Of a DNA stretch of 64,000 nt, positions 8,648 to 16,918 are shown piece by piece. The stretch is from an uncultured Desulfuromusa sp. (GTDB lineage: Bacteria > Desulfobacterota > Desulfuromonadia > Desulfuromonadales > Geopsychrobacteraceae): NCBI RefSeq assembly GCF_963675815.1, contig NZ_OY776574.1:1482001-1546000 (forward strand), given 5' to 3'. Below the pieces are notes generated by a model, which worked only from the letters and a program-made list of their open reading frames with translations, was not told where the DNA came from and searched no databases. Numbering within the stretch: the first letter of the stretch is position 1; every line of letters begins with the position of its first letter. A program made the translations under genes and the position numbers.

Positions 8648-10588
8648 TTAAAGTTCGGCTGTGTGAGCCGGAACATCATTTCTGCTGCTCCAGGCGTTGA
8701 TGCCGTTTTTATAAATGGAAGCAGCCGCTTGGTAGTAGCTTATATTCAGCTGTACGACAGGGTTGTCTTTTTCTGTAAGCTGCTCAGATAGCTGATCTTT
8801 TTCATAACCCGTCAGCAGAGTTATGCGTTCTTTTGGGCCCAGAATTGCGAGTTGCTGCCCGTTGTAAAGGCCAAGATTCTGATAATTGGCGATCAGAGCT
8901 CGTTCTGGCGGTGCCAGGAGAAGATCCCGACCAAAAAAGCAAGAGCGGTAACTCATGTTCAACAGGCCGAGCAGTGTTGGAGCGAGATCAATCTGGCTGG
9001 CAAGACTGTTGTTGATTTCCGGTTGTATCTGTTGCGGAGCATAAATCCAGAGAGGGATATGATAACGCTCAATCGGCAGCGCCTGCTTTCCTGCACTCCC
9101 CGCTTGATGATCGGCAACAATGACAAAGATCGTGTTGTCAAACCACGGTTTCTCAGAGGCCTGCCGGATGAGTTCACCAATGGCGTAATCCGTATATTTG
9201 ACTGCTCCGGCTCGCCCTTTCCCAGATGGAATATCGATTCTTCCTTCAGGGTAGGTATAAGGTCGGTGATTAGAAGTTGTCATCAGATGGAGGAAGAATG
9301 GCTTTTCCTTCTGATTTTCATGATCAGCAACTTTGATCGCTTGCCGGTAGAGGTCTTCATCAGCCATTCCCCAGGCGTTGGTAAAATGGATTTCATCATC
9401 AGGGACCTTTGACTGATCGACAATGTCATAACCATTCCCTGAAAAAAAAGCATTCATGTTTTCGAAGTAACCCCGCCCACCATAGAGAAAATATGAGCTG
9501 TATCCTTTTGTATTGAGGACATTTCCAAGCGACCAGAGGTTTGTTTCCCGGCCTATGCGTTTGATGATTGAACGCCCGGGGGTGGGAGGGATTGACAGGG
9601 TAATAGCCTCTAATCCCCTTGTGGTTCTGGTTCCAGTTGCATAGAGGTTGTCAAAAAACAAACTTTTCTTTATCAGCGCATCAAGGTTGGGGGTTAAGTG
9701 TTTGTTATTGCCAAAATAACCAAGGAAATCAGAACTCAGGCTCTCAACCGTAATGAGGATGATATTGGATCTCTTCTCGGTTCCGGTGCGGGTTATTTCA
9801 CGGCGGATGTCGAAAGGGGCCTGACTGATGAAATGACTGTTTGGTTCGGCGGTTTCCTTTCTGATCAGGGTGTCAGCCTTCCTTGTCGAGAGTGAGGTAT
9901 AAAACTGCTGAAAATCGAGTTCATTGTTCCTGAATGCGGCGACAAATTGGTAGGGACCGTTACTTGCCAGCTCTTTGACGTAAGCATTGGCGGAAATGTT
10001 TCGCAGTTCCTGATTGATGGTGAAAAATCCGGTGATGGGTAGCAGCAGCAGAATTGCGGCTATCAGGCAGCGTCTGGAGAATTTTTCCTGACTGCGCAGG
10101 GATCTCTGAATCAGAGTTGACAGTGGTTGGTAAAGGAGAAGCGCAACAAAAAAAAGTCCGCAAAGAATCATGATGACGGGGTAGGACTGGACAATATTAT
10201 CCGTCACTTCGCGGCGATAAATCAGATAGTCGATAGAGATAAAGTTAAATCTGACACTGAACTCCTGCCAAAAGAAATATTCAGCAACAGCAATGAAGCA
10301 GGCAGCATAAATTGTTGAGAACAGAGTCAACTTAAGCCAAAGTGCATGGAAGCGATGAGCCCAGATTCTCTGTGGCAGAAGGCCAATATAGAGAATGGCA
10401 GGAATCATCGCATAGGCATAGAAAGCACTGTCAAAAAGCCAGCCTGAAGTGAAAATCTCTAAATAATTGTAGAGTGTCGGCGTGATATTTTCCCAGCTTA
10501 AAAGCAGAAGGATCAGTCGGGTTAGAAAAAACAGCAGGATCCAGAAAGCGTAGATACCAAGGATCAGCTGGAAGCGAGAAGATTTCAT
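8648..10588 (-). CDS. LTA synthase-like sulfatase (phosphoglycerol transferase family)
   Basis: A 646-residue protein with about five N-terminal membrane helices (to about 200) and an extracytoplasmic sulfatase-fold domain. IILITVESLSSDFLGYF supplies the first metal ligand, YATGTRTTRGLEAI contains the probable nucleophilic Thr, and FVIVADHQAGS the later Asp/His. This matches the LtaS/OpgB-like family, which transfers phosphoglycerol from phosphatidylglycerol. In Gram-negatives the acceptor is probably a periplasmic or surface glycan; unknown here. First gene of the envelope operon, 32 nt before eptA; the start ATG 10588 follows AAAGGCG. Its product diacylglycerol could feed dgkA. Confidence 0.85.
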   Translation of the reverse strand: MKSSRFQLILGIYAFWILLFFLTRLILLLLSWENITPTLYNYLEIFTSGWLFDSAFYAYAMIPAILYIGLLPQRIWAHRFHALWLKLTLFSTIYAACFIAVAEYFFWQEFSVRFNFISIDYLIYRREVTDNIVQSYPVIMILCGLFFVALLLYQPLSTLIQRSLRSQEKFSRRCLIAAILLLLPITGFFTINQELRNISANAYVKELASNGPYQFVAAFRNNELDFQQFYTSLSTRKADTLIRKETAEPNSHFISQAPFDIRREITRTGTEKRSNIILITVESLSSDFLGYFGNNKHLTPNLDALIKKSLFFDNLYATGTRTTRGLEAITLSIPPTPGRSIIKRIGRETNLWSLGNVLNTKGYSSYFLYGGRGYFENMNAFFSGNGYDIVDQSKVPDDEIHFTNAWGMADEDLYRQAIKVADHENQKEKPFFLHLMTTSNHRPYTYPEGRIDIPSGKGRAGAVKYTDYAIGELIRQASEKPWFDNTIFVIVADHQAGSAGKQALPIERYHIPLWIYAPQQIQPEINNSLASQIDLAPTLLGLLNMSYRSCFFGRDLLLAPPERALIANYQNLGLYNGQQLAILGPKERITLLTGYEKDQLSEQLTEKDNPVVQLNISYYQAAASIYKNGINAWSSRNDVPAHTAEL

Positions 10589-10771
10589 GGGTGCGCCTTT
10601 GAGAATGATAAATTAAAGCCGTTTATATGGTGAAAATTTGCTGGATGATAGCGGGAGAAAATGACGTCAAAATGACGAGAAGATTACCTTTTGGCAATGT
10701 TTGCAAAGGTCTCAATGACTCCATGTGGCAGCAGGACTGTGGCAATGAAAGATTCAGAAGACATTTCTCTA

Positions 10772-10809
10772 TTTAGTCACTTGACTTAATTTGGTCGAAT
10801 GACTAAATT
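10772..10809 (+). promoter_or_regulatory. TetR promoter with two abutting operators
   Basis: Two 18-bp imperfect palindromes abut exactly: TTTAGTCACTTGACTTAA (10772-10789) and TTTGGTCGAATGACTAAA (10790-10807), both of form TTTrGTC-N4-GACTwAA. They cover a sigma70-type promoter, -35 TTGACT (10781-10786) and -10 TAAATT (10804-10809), spacer 17. The position upstream of a TetR gene and its efflux operon suggests autorepression. Confidence 0.7.
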
Positions 10810-10838
10810 GAAACAGATTAGGAATGGAGGTGTGATCT

Positions 10839-11480
10839 GTGAATAAATACCAAACCAGTGATAAAACCAGGCGGGCTTTGATCGGTGCTGCGGGGGAATT
10901 GGCTGCTGAAGAAGGGTTTAGTACTATTACCACGCGCAAGATTGCAGAGCGATCCGGAGAGAATATCGGGAGTATTCATTACCACTTTGGCAGTAAAGAA
11001 AAGTTGTTTGAAGTAACGTTGTTGGCGGCTTGCAGGAGTTGGATTACTCATCCGTTAGCCGAGATTCTGGTTGATTGTAACTTGCAGAGCAAAAAAGGTC
11101 AGGCTGAGGCCATAATCCGGGCTATTACCAGGGTTACCAATCTGCTGTTTGACAGAGACATTCCCGGTTGGCATTGCCGGGTTGTTTTTCAGGTCATGCA
11201 AACGGACAACAACCTGCGGGATCTTTTCTCTGCTACGGTTATGGATGAAGAGCTCGAACAGATTGGAAAATTACTCAATGCCATCGATCCGACCTTGAGT
11301 GAAGAATTACGGTTACAGCATTTCCTGCTGCTGTTCATCCCCTTGTATTTTCATGCAGATTATCGGAGCGCTATTTTACAACGGCTCGGGAAGGAAGAAT
11401 ATAGCGAAGAGTATCTGGAGACTTTACGTGATAGCTGCATCCGGCAGGCTTTGATGCGATATCATTTGCCGGTCGAATAA
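10839..11480 (+). CDS. TetR/AcrR-family regulator (CecR-like)
   Basis: A 213-residue repressor. The N-terminal helix-turn-helix is typical (GFSTITTRKIAERSGENIGS then IHYHFGSKEKLF, about residues 24-60); the C-terminal ligand domain resembles the CecR/DUF1956 group. The start is GTG 10839, 8 nt after GGAGG. It is the first gene of an operon with a periplasmic adaptor, RND pump and outer membrane channel and most likely represses that operon until a pump substrate binds. The promoter carries two tandem palindromes. Confidence 0.9.
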   Translation: MNKYQTSDKTRRALIGAAGELAAEEGFSTITTRKIAERSGENIGSIHYHFGSKEKLFEVTLLAACRSWITHPLAEILVDCNLQSKKGQAEAIIRAITRVTNLLFDRDIPGWHCRVVFQVMQTDNNLRDLFSATVMDEELEQIGKLLNAIDPTLSEELRLQHFLLLFIPLYFHADYRSAILQRLGKEEYSEEYLETLRDSCIRQALMRYHLPVE

Positions 11481-11504
11481 AACTGAAGAAAAGAGAGATT
11501 CATC

Positions 11505-12389
11505 ATGCGTAAACAAAATATTATTATTTTTACTTTATGCCTTGTGCTGCTTCTGGTTGGTTTTTCCGCTGCTGCAGAAAAGGGTTCCAAGTTACAAATT
11601 CATGGCAGTTCCTTTATCCAAAGTTATCCCGGAACTGTTATTTCCAGCCATCAGGCCAAGCTGGCGTTTCGGGTTAGTGGGCCGTTGATCAAAGTCTTGG
11701 TCAAACCCGGAGACAAGGTGAAAAAAGGGCAGCTGATGATGCAAATCGATCCACGCGATTTCGAGGATAGTATCCGGGTGTTGGAAGCACAATTAGCGGG
11801 CGCCGAGGCACAGCGGAACCGTGCCTTGCGTGATTTTAACAGGGCCCAGACTCTGTTTGATCAGCATGTCAGTGCGACAGCCGATTTCGACCGCGCCAAG
11901 GGTGCGTACGAAGTTGCTTTTTCCGGCGTTGCTATTATTGAAGCACAGCTGCAGATGGCCCGACATAGCCTGAAGGACACGTCGTTGCGTGCTCCTTATG
12001 CGGGGGTGATTACGACCCAGAGTGCAGAAAACTACGAGATGGTCAAAGCTGGTGTAGAAGTTCTTGCCATTGAGGATATTTCCAACATGGAAGTTGAAAT
12101 TAAAATTCCGGAAAACGAGATTGCCCGTTACCCTTTGCAGGTTGGCCAAAAGGTGAAGGTTGAATTGGCCGCTATTTCGGATCATTCTTTTATCGCCAAA
12201 CTGGTGGAGTGGAATAGTGCTGCTGATCCAATCACCCGGACCTATGCTCTGCGTTTCGCTTTTACTGCATCGCCGGAAATTCATGTGTTGCCGGGAATGA
12301 CAGCTGAAGTCAGCCTCATCAATGATGCGAACCAACCATCTTCTTCCCACGCTCCGGAGCAGAAAAATGCATCCGGTGCGATCATGTAG
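11505..12389 (+). CDS. RND efflux periplasmic adaptor (MFP)
   Basis: A 294-residue membrane fusion protein with an N-terminal signal segment (IIIFTLCLVLLLVGFSAAA). Lipoyl half-motifs flank a short helical hairpin: VKPGDKVKKGQLMMQIDP and DTSLRAPYAGVITTQSAE. The beta-barrel and membrane-proximal domains follow (IPENEIARYPLQVGQKVKVEL). It links the inner-membrane RND pump to the TolC-type channel encoded downstream. The length is at the short end of the family (usually 350-400). Fifteen bases separate it from the pump gene. Confidence 0.92.
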   Translation: MRKQNIIIFTLCLVLLLVGFSAAAEKGSKLQIHGSSFIQSYPGTVISSHQAKLAFRVSGPLIKVLVKPGDKVKKGQLMMQIDPRDFEDSIRVLEAQLAGAEAQRNRALRDFNRAQTLFDQHVSATADFDRAKGAYEVAFSGVAIIEAQLQMARHSLKDTSLRAPYAGVITTQSAENYEMVKAGVEVLAIEDISNMEVEIKIPENEIARYPLQVGQKVKVELAAISDHSFIAKLVEWNSAADPITRTYALRFAFTASPEIHVLPGMTAEVSLINDANQPSSSHAPEQKNASGAIM

Positions 12390-12404
12390 TTTCGAGGGCA
12401 AATT

Positions 12405-15400
12405 ATGAAATCACAACTTTTTGCTCTGCGAAAACGGACTTTGATGATTGTTTTCACCATTTTGTTGGTGGCGGCCGGTGTGATTGCTTACGAGAATCTG
12501 GGTCGTTTGGAAGACCCGACTTTTACCATCAAGACCGCCGTGGTGGCAACGAGCTATCCTGGAGCCAGTCCCGCAGAAGTTGAAGAAGAAGTCACCGACG
12601 TTATCGAAGAAGCCATCCAGGAAATGGGCCAGGTGAAAGAAATCTATTCCACTTCGCAGGAAGGCTATTCTTTCGTTTATGTTGATATGAAGGATACCTT
12701 CAAGTCGGATGAATTACCGCAGATCTGGGATGAACTGCGTCGCAAAGTGGCTGATGCCCAGGGGCAGCTGCCGCCGGGAGCCGGGCCATCGGTCGTCAAT
12801 GATGATTTTGGTGACGTTTACGGTGTTTTTTTTGCGCTGACAGGGGACGAGCTGACAAATGCCGAACTGGTTGATTATGCCGATATCCTGAAAAAAGAGC
12901 TGCTTCTCTGTGATGATGTTGCAAAGATCGATATGTGGGGCGTTCGTCAGGAAGCCATTTTTGTCGAATTCAAACAATCCCAGCTGGCTCAGCTCGGAGT
13001 GACTCCACAGCAGATTATAGGGACTCTGCAGGCACAGAATCAGGTTCTGAGAAGCGGCAAGGTTCAGGTGGGTGATAACTATCTACGCATCAGCCCGAGT
13101 GGTGATCTGAGCAGTGAGGAAAAGATCGCTGATCTATTAATCGGCAGCGCTCGTGGCATGATCCGTTTAAGTGATGTCGCTTATATTTACCGGGACTATA
13201 TCGATCCGCCACGCAACATTCTTCGTTACAATGGTAAAGCAGGGATCGGCCTGGGAATCGCTACGCTGGACGGCGGTAATGTTGTGACCATGGGCGATTC
13301 TATCCAGGCTCGGCTCAAAGAACTGGCGCCGAACAAACCGCAGCATGTTGAGATTCATTCTATCTATTACCAGAGTAAGGTGGTGATCGAATCTGTCGAC
13401 ACTTTCATACTCAACCTGATCGAAGCCGTCGCCATTGTCATTGTCCTGCTGATGCTGTTTATGGGCTGGAGAAGTGGAATGCTGATTGGAGCAGTGCTGT
13501 TGCTGACAATCCTGGCCACCTTTGTTGGTATGTTTGTCTTGGGTATAGATCTGCAAAAGGTCTCACTCGGTGCTTTGATTCTGGCGCTGGGGATGCTGGT
13601 AGATAATGCCATTGTCGTAGCTGACGGGACACTGGTGCGGATGGAACATGGTGATGATGTGGAAATCGCAGCGGATAAAACCGTCAAGGCAACCATCTGG
13701 CCGTTGCTGGGCGCTACGATCGTAGCAATTCTGGCTTTTACCGCCATCGGCTTTGCCCCGGGAAATGTCGGCGAGTTCTGCCGTTCGTTGTTCGATGTTA
13801 TGGCCCTGTCACTGTTCATCAGCTGGCTTCTGGCGATCAGTGTGACGCCACTGTTCTGTGTCTGGTTTCTGCGGCAGGCTTCCAACAACGACGGCCATTC
13901 ACATCACCGGGGCATGAATAAGTTGTATCGGCGTACCCTGCATCTTTCGATTCACTATCGCTGGATTGTGATAGCCTTAACTTCAGTCGCTCTGGGTGCG
14001 GCGCTGTTCGGTTTTAGTTTTATCCCCAAGGCCTTTTTCCCTGATTCAACCCAGCGTTATTTTTATGTCAACTACTGGAACCCTCAAGGGTCACATATCA
14101 ATAAGACAGCTGCTGATATAGAGCAGATCGACCGTTATATTCGTGATCAAGACGGGGTGGTCAATACCACTTCATTTATCGGTGAGGGGGGGATGCGCTT
14201 TATCATCAGCTATGATTACCAGACACCGAACAGTTCTTACGGTCAGATTCTGGTAGAAGTGGATGATTTTCATCATATTGATCAGCTTCTGCAAGACATT
14301 GAAGCATACATGACAGATCAGTTTCCACAGGCTGAACCGTACGCGCAGAAAATCCAGAACGGTCCGGCAATCACCTATAAAATAGAGGCCCGTTTTCGGG
14401 GTCCTGATGTTGCCGTGCTGAAGGAATTGGCAGACAAAGCCGAGCAGATTCTTGTCGATTCCGGTAACGCCCGCGATCTGCGCACCGATTGGCGTCAGCC
14501 TGTTGAGGTTTTGCGGCCCCAGTTTGCCCAGACTCAGGCCCGTTACGCTGGGATTACCCGCACTGATGTGGCGCATGCGCTGCAGTGGAATTTTAACGGC
14601 ATAACAGCGGGTCTTTACCGTGAACAGGATAAATTAATCCCGATTGTGTTCCGTTCTCCTGAAAATGAACGGGCCAGCCTTGATGATCTGGCGAATATGC
14701 AGATCTGGAGTTCACTGCAAAACAGCTTCGTCCCTTTACGCCAAGTTATCACCGGGATTGTGCCGGTGACGGAAGATGCGCTGGTTAAGCGACGGGACCG
14801 GCAACGGACGATCACTGTGCAGGCTAACCCCATAAGCGGACTGCCTGCAGAATTTCATGCCACGGTTCGGGATCAGATTGAAAATATTGAACTTCCTGTC
14901 GGCTACTCAATGGAATGGGGGGGCGAATTTGAAAGTTCAGCAGAAAGTCAGGCGCCACTGGCTAAAGTTTTTCCGCTCTGTATTCTGGGGATGTTTCTGA
15001 TTGTGGTCTGGTTGTTCAATTCTTTCCGTCGCCCACTGATTATCTTCATGACTGTCCCTCTGTCATTGATTGGGGTGACCGCCGGACTTCTTCTGACCGG
15101 ATTGCCTTTTGGTTTTATGTCAATACTCGGATTCCTGGGTCTGTCAGGGATGCTGATCAAAAATGCCATTGTTCTGATTGATCAGATTGAGCAGGACCTC
15201 AATTCTGGAGTCGAACCGTACAAGGCTGTGCTGGATTCATCAGTCAGCAGAATGCGACCGGTGCTGATGGCTTCTGGAACGACCATTCTCGGTATGGCGC
15301 CATTATTGTTTGACGCCTTTTATGCAGCGATGGCAGCGACCATTATGAGCGGTCTGTTTGCCGCAACCTTCCTGACTCTGATCATCGTTCCGGTTGTTTA

Positions 15401-15443
15401 TACTCAGGTTTATAAAATCAAGGCGGATAAAAACTATGTTTAG
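12405..15443 (+). CDS. RND efflux pump permease (AcrB/HAE1-type)
   Basis: A 1012-residue inner-membrane pump with the duplicated RND layout: TM1 near 13-30, large periplasmic loop, TM2-6 at about 330-480 (SLGALILALGMLVDNAIVVAD carries the proton-relay acidic residue of TM4), a second loop and TM8-12 at about 860-1000. SYPGASPAEVEEEVTDVIEEA is the conserved porter segment. It exports small molecules with proton antiport in complex with the adaptor and channel genes on either side. The adaptor/pump type resembles drug- or solvent-efflux pumps, not CusA metal pumps; substrate unknown. Confidence 0.93.
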   Translation: MKSQLFALRKRTLMIVFTILLVAAGVIAYENLGRLEDPTFTIKTAVVATSYPGASPAEVEEEVTDVIEEAIQEMGQVKEIYSTSQEGYSFVYVDMKDTFKSDELPQIWDELRRKVADAQGQLPPGAGPSVVNDDFGDVYGVFFALTGDELTNAELVDYADILKKELLLCDDVAKIDMWGVRQEAIFVEFKQSQLAQLGVTPQQIIGTLQAQNQVLRSGKVQVGDNYLRISPSGDLSSEEKIADLLIGSARGMIRLSDVAYIYRDYIDPPRNILRYNGKAGIGLGIATLDGGNVVTMGDSIQARLKELAPNKPQHVEIHSIYYQSKVVIESVDTFILNLIEAVAIVIVLLMLFMGWRSGMLIGAVLLLTILATFVGMFVLGIDLQKVSLGALILALGMLVDNAIVVADGTLVRMEHGDDVEIAADKTVKATIWPLLGATIVAILAFTAIGFAPGNVGEFCRSLFDVMALSLFISWLLAISVTPLFCVWFLRQASNNDGHSHHRGMNKLYRRTLHLSIHYRWIVIALTSVALGAALFGFSFIPKAFFPDSTQRYFYVNYWNPQGSHINKTAADIEQIDRYIRDQDGVVNTTSFIGEGGMRFIISYDYQTPNSSYGQILVEVDDFHHIDQLLQDIEAYMTDQFPQAEPYAQKIQNGPAITYKIEARFRGPDVAVLKELADKAEQILVDSGNARDLRTDWRQPVEVLRPQFAQTQARYAGITRTDVAHALQWNFNGITAGLYREQDKLIPIVFRSPENERASLDDLANMQIWSSLQNSFVPLRQVITGIVPVTEDALVKRRDRQRTITVQANPISGLPAEFHATVRDQIENIELPVGYSMEWGGEFESSAESQAPLAKVFPLCILGMFLIVVWLFNSFRRPLIIFMTVPLSLIGVTAGLLLTGLPFGFMSILGFLGLSGMLIKNAIVLIDQIEQDLNSGVEPYKAVLDSSVSRMRPVLMASGTTILGMAPLLFDAFYAAMAATIMSGLFAATFLTLIIVPVVYTQVYKIKADKNYV

Positions 15444-16782
15444 ATCGATTATTTTATTCCTGTTGCTGTTTTTCCCTCTGACAGTTTCTGCCCAATCGGA
15501 AGTTCTTCCGCAGATTGATATGGAAATACCCAGTGGTAGCTTGACCCTGGCGGAAGCTTTGCAGATTTCGCTGGAAGCCTCTCCGAGTGTCAAGCAGGCT
15601 GCTGCAAGGATCGAAGCAGCACAGGCGGTGGTTGACCAGGCCCGGTCTGCTCTGAGACCTGTGGCCAGTATGAATGTCGGTGGGCGTTACCAGCGAAGCA
15701 GCATGCAACCGGACTGGGCACCGCAAGTTCGGGTCAAAGATACCTTCAGCATCTGGAGCGCCGGGATCGAAGCGAACTGGCTTCTTTTTGACGGTTTTTC
15801 CAGTCGTGCCCGAATTCTGGCTGCAAAATATCAGGTGGAGGCCTCGGAGCAGACCCGCAATGAGACCCGTCGACTCCTGGCTGAGGCGGTTTCAAATGTG
15901 TTTTACCAGGCGGAACTTGCTGTCGAAAATATGCGGATTTCCCGCCAGAACCAGAAATTTAATCGCATCCTTGAAGATGAGGCGGATAAACGTTGGCAGG
16001 CAGGGAGTATTCCGGAAGCGGAAAAACTCAACTTCTCAGTGCGAGCATTGCAGGCTGAAACTGATTTTTTGCGCGCTGGCCAAAGTTTCAAATTGGTGAC
16101 GGCGGTATTGGCTGAGTTGCTGGCCAGACCGGATGCAATTTTATCCCCAGAGCTTTATCCGATGCGCAGTGAAGCTGATGTTTTGAATCAGGCCATCCCT
16201 GCGTATGACCATGAATTTGCATATGCATTGGAGCATCGTCCCGATCTGAAAGCTTTACAGGCGTCAACGGCTGCGCTGGAAGAAAGTAAAAAAGAAAAGA
16301 AGGGCAGCTATTGGCCGAAGCTGATTATGAACAGTGGCTTCGATTACAATAAATACAATGGATTGGAGTCAGGTGATCAGGAAGAACATGATGCCTATAG
16401 CGGGCTGTATTTGTCCTGGGATCTTTATCGGGGTGGGCGCCGTTCAGCGCAAGTGCGGGAGGTGGAGAGTCATATCCGGGAACTTCAGGAACAAAGTCGG
16501 CAGCAAGTTCTGTCAATCCAGTCAGCAATCCGACAGGGGATTGTGTCTGCCACAGCAACCCGTGCCATGTATCAACGCCAGCACCAGTCATTGCTGCTGA
16601 CCGCGAAAATTCGCGACCATGTTGAAAAAGCTTACCGGGCAGGAGTTGCCAATCTGACTCGTTTAAACGAAGCACAAACAGATCTTGTTCGCGCCTCCGG
16701 TGCTGAAGCGGCCAGCCGGATTAATTATCTCATGGCTTTGCAGCAGTTGAAAGCGGTCAGCGGAAGAATTCTGGAATTTTAG
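15436..16782 (+). CDS. TolC-family outer membrane channel
   Basis: A 448-residue outer membrane efflux protein with a signal peptide (MFRSIILFLLLFFPLTVSAQ). Two OEP repeats: SLTLAEALQISLEASPSVKQ near the N-terminus and FAYALEHRPDLKALQAS in the second half, each followed by long helices rich in Ala/Gln. ATG 15436 overlaps the last 8 bases of the pump gene and is preceded by AAGGCGG; an upstream in-frame start at 15394 lacks a signal peptide and is not used. It completes the tripartite pump. Confidence 0.92.
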   Translation: MFRSIILFLLLFFPLTVSAQSEVLPQIDMEIPSGSLTLAEALQISLEASPSVKQAAARIEAAQAVVDQARSALRPVASMNVGGRYQRSSMQPDWAPQVRVKDTFSIWSAGIEANWLLFDGFSSRARILAAKYQVEASEQTRNETRRLLAEAVSNVFYQAELAVENMRISRQNQKFNRILEDEADKRWQAGSIPEAEKLNFSVRALQAETDFLRAGQSFKLVTAVLAELLARPDAILSPELYPMRSEADVLNQAIPAYDHEFAYALEHRPDLKALQASTAALEESKKEKKGSYWPKLIMNSGFDYNKYNGLESGDQEEHDAYSGLYLSWDLYRGGRRSAQVREVESHIRELQEQSRQQVLSIQSAIRQGIVSATATRAMYQRQHQSLLLTAKIRDHVEKAYRAGVANLTRLNEAQTDLVRASGAEAASRINYLMALQQLKAVSGRILEF

Positions 16783-16845
16783 ACGGGAAATTAACAACTT
16801 CAGCCTCCTTCTTATCTTCAGCGTCCTGGAGATATTTTGCCTTTT

Positions 16846-16875
16846 TTGAGACCCTTTGCTGTGCTGTGTTAATAT
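16846..16875 (+). promoter_or_regulatory. Sigma70-type promoter of the sucrose operon
   Basis: TTGAGA (16846-16851), an 18-bp spacer and TAATAT (16870-16875) lie 44 bp before the sps start codon, which has a strong GGGGAGGG site at 16905. No obvious operator palindrome nearby. Confidence 0.55.
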
Positions 16876-16918
16876 TTAGCTGAGAGGGGTCTGTTGGCAG
16901 CAATGGGGAGGGAAGCTG

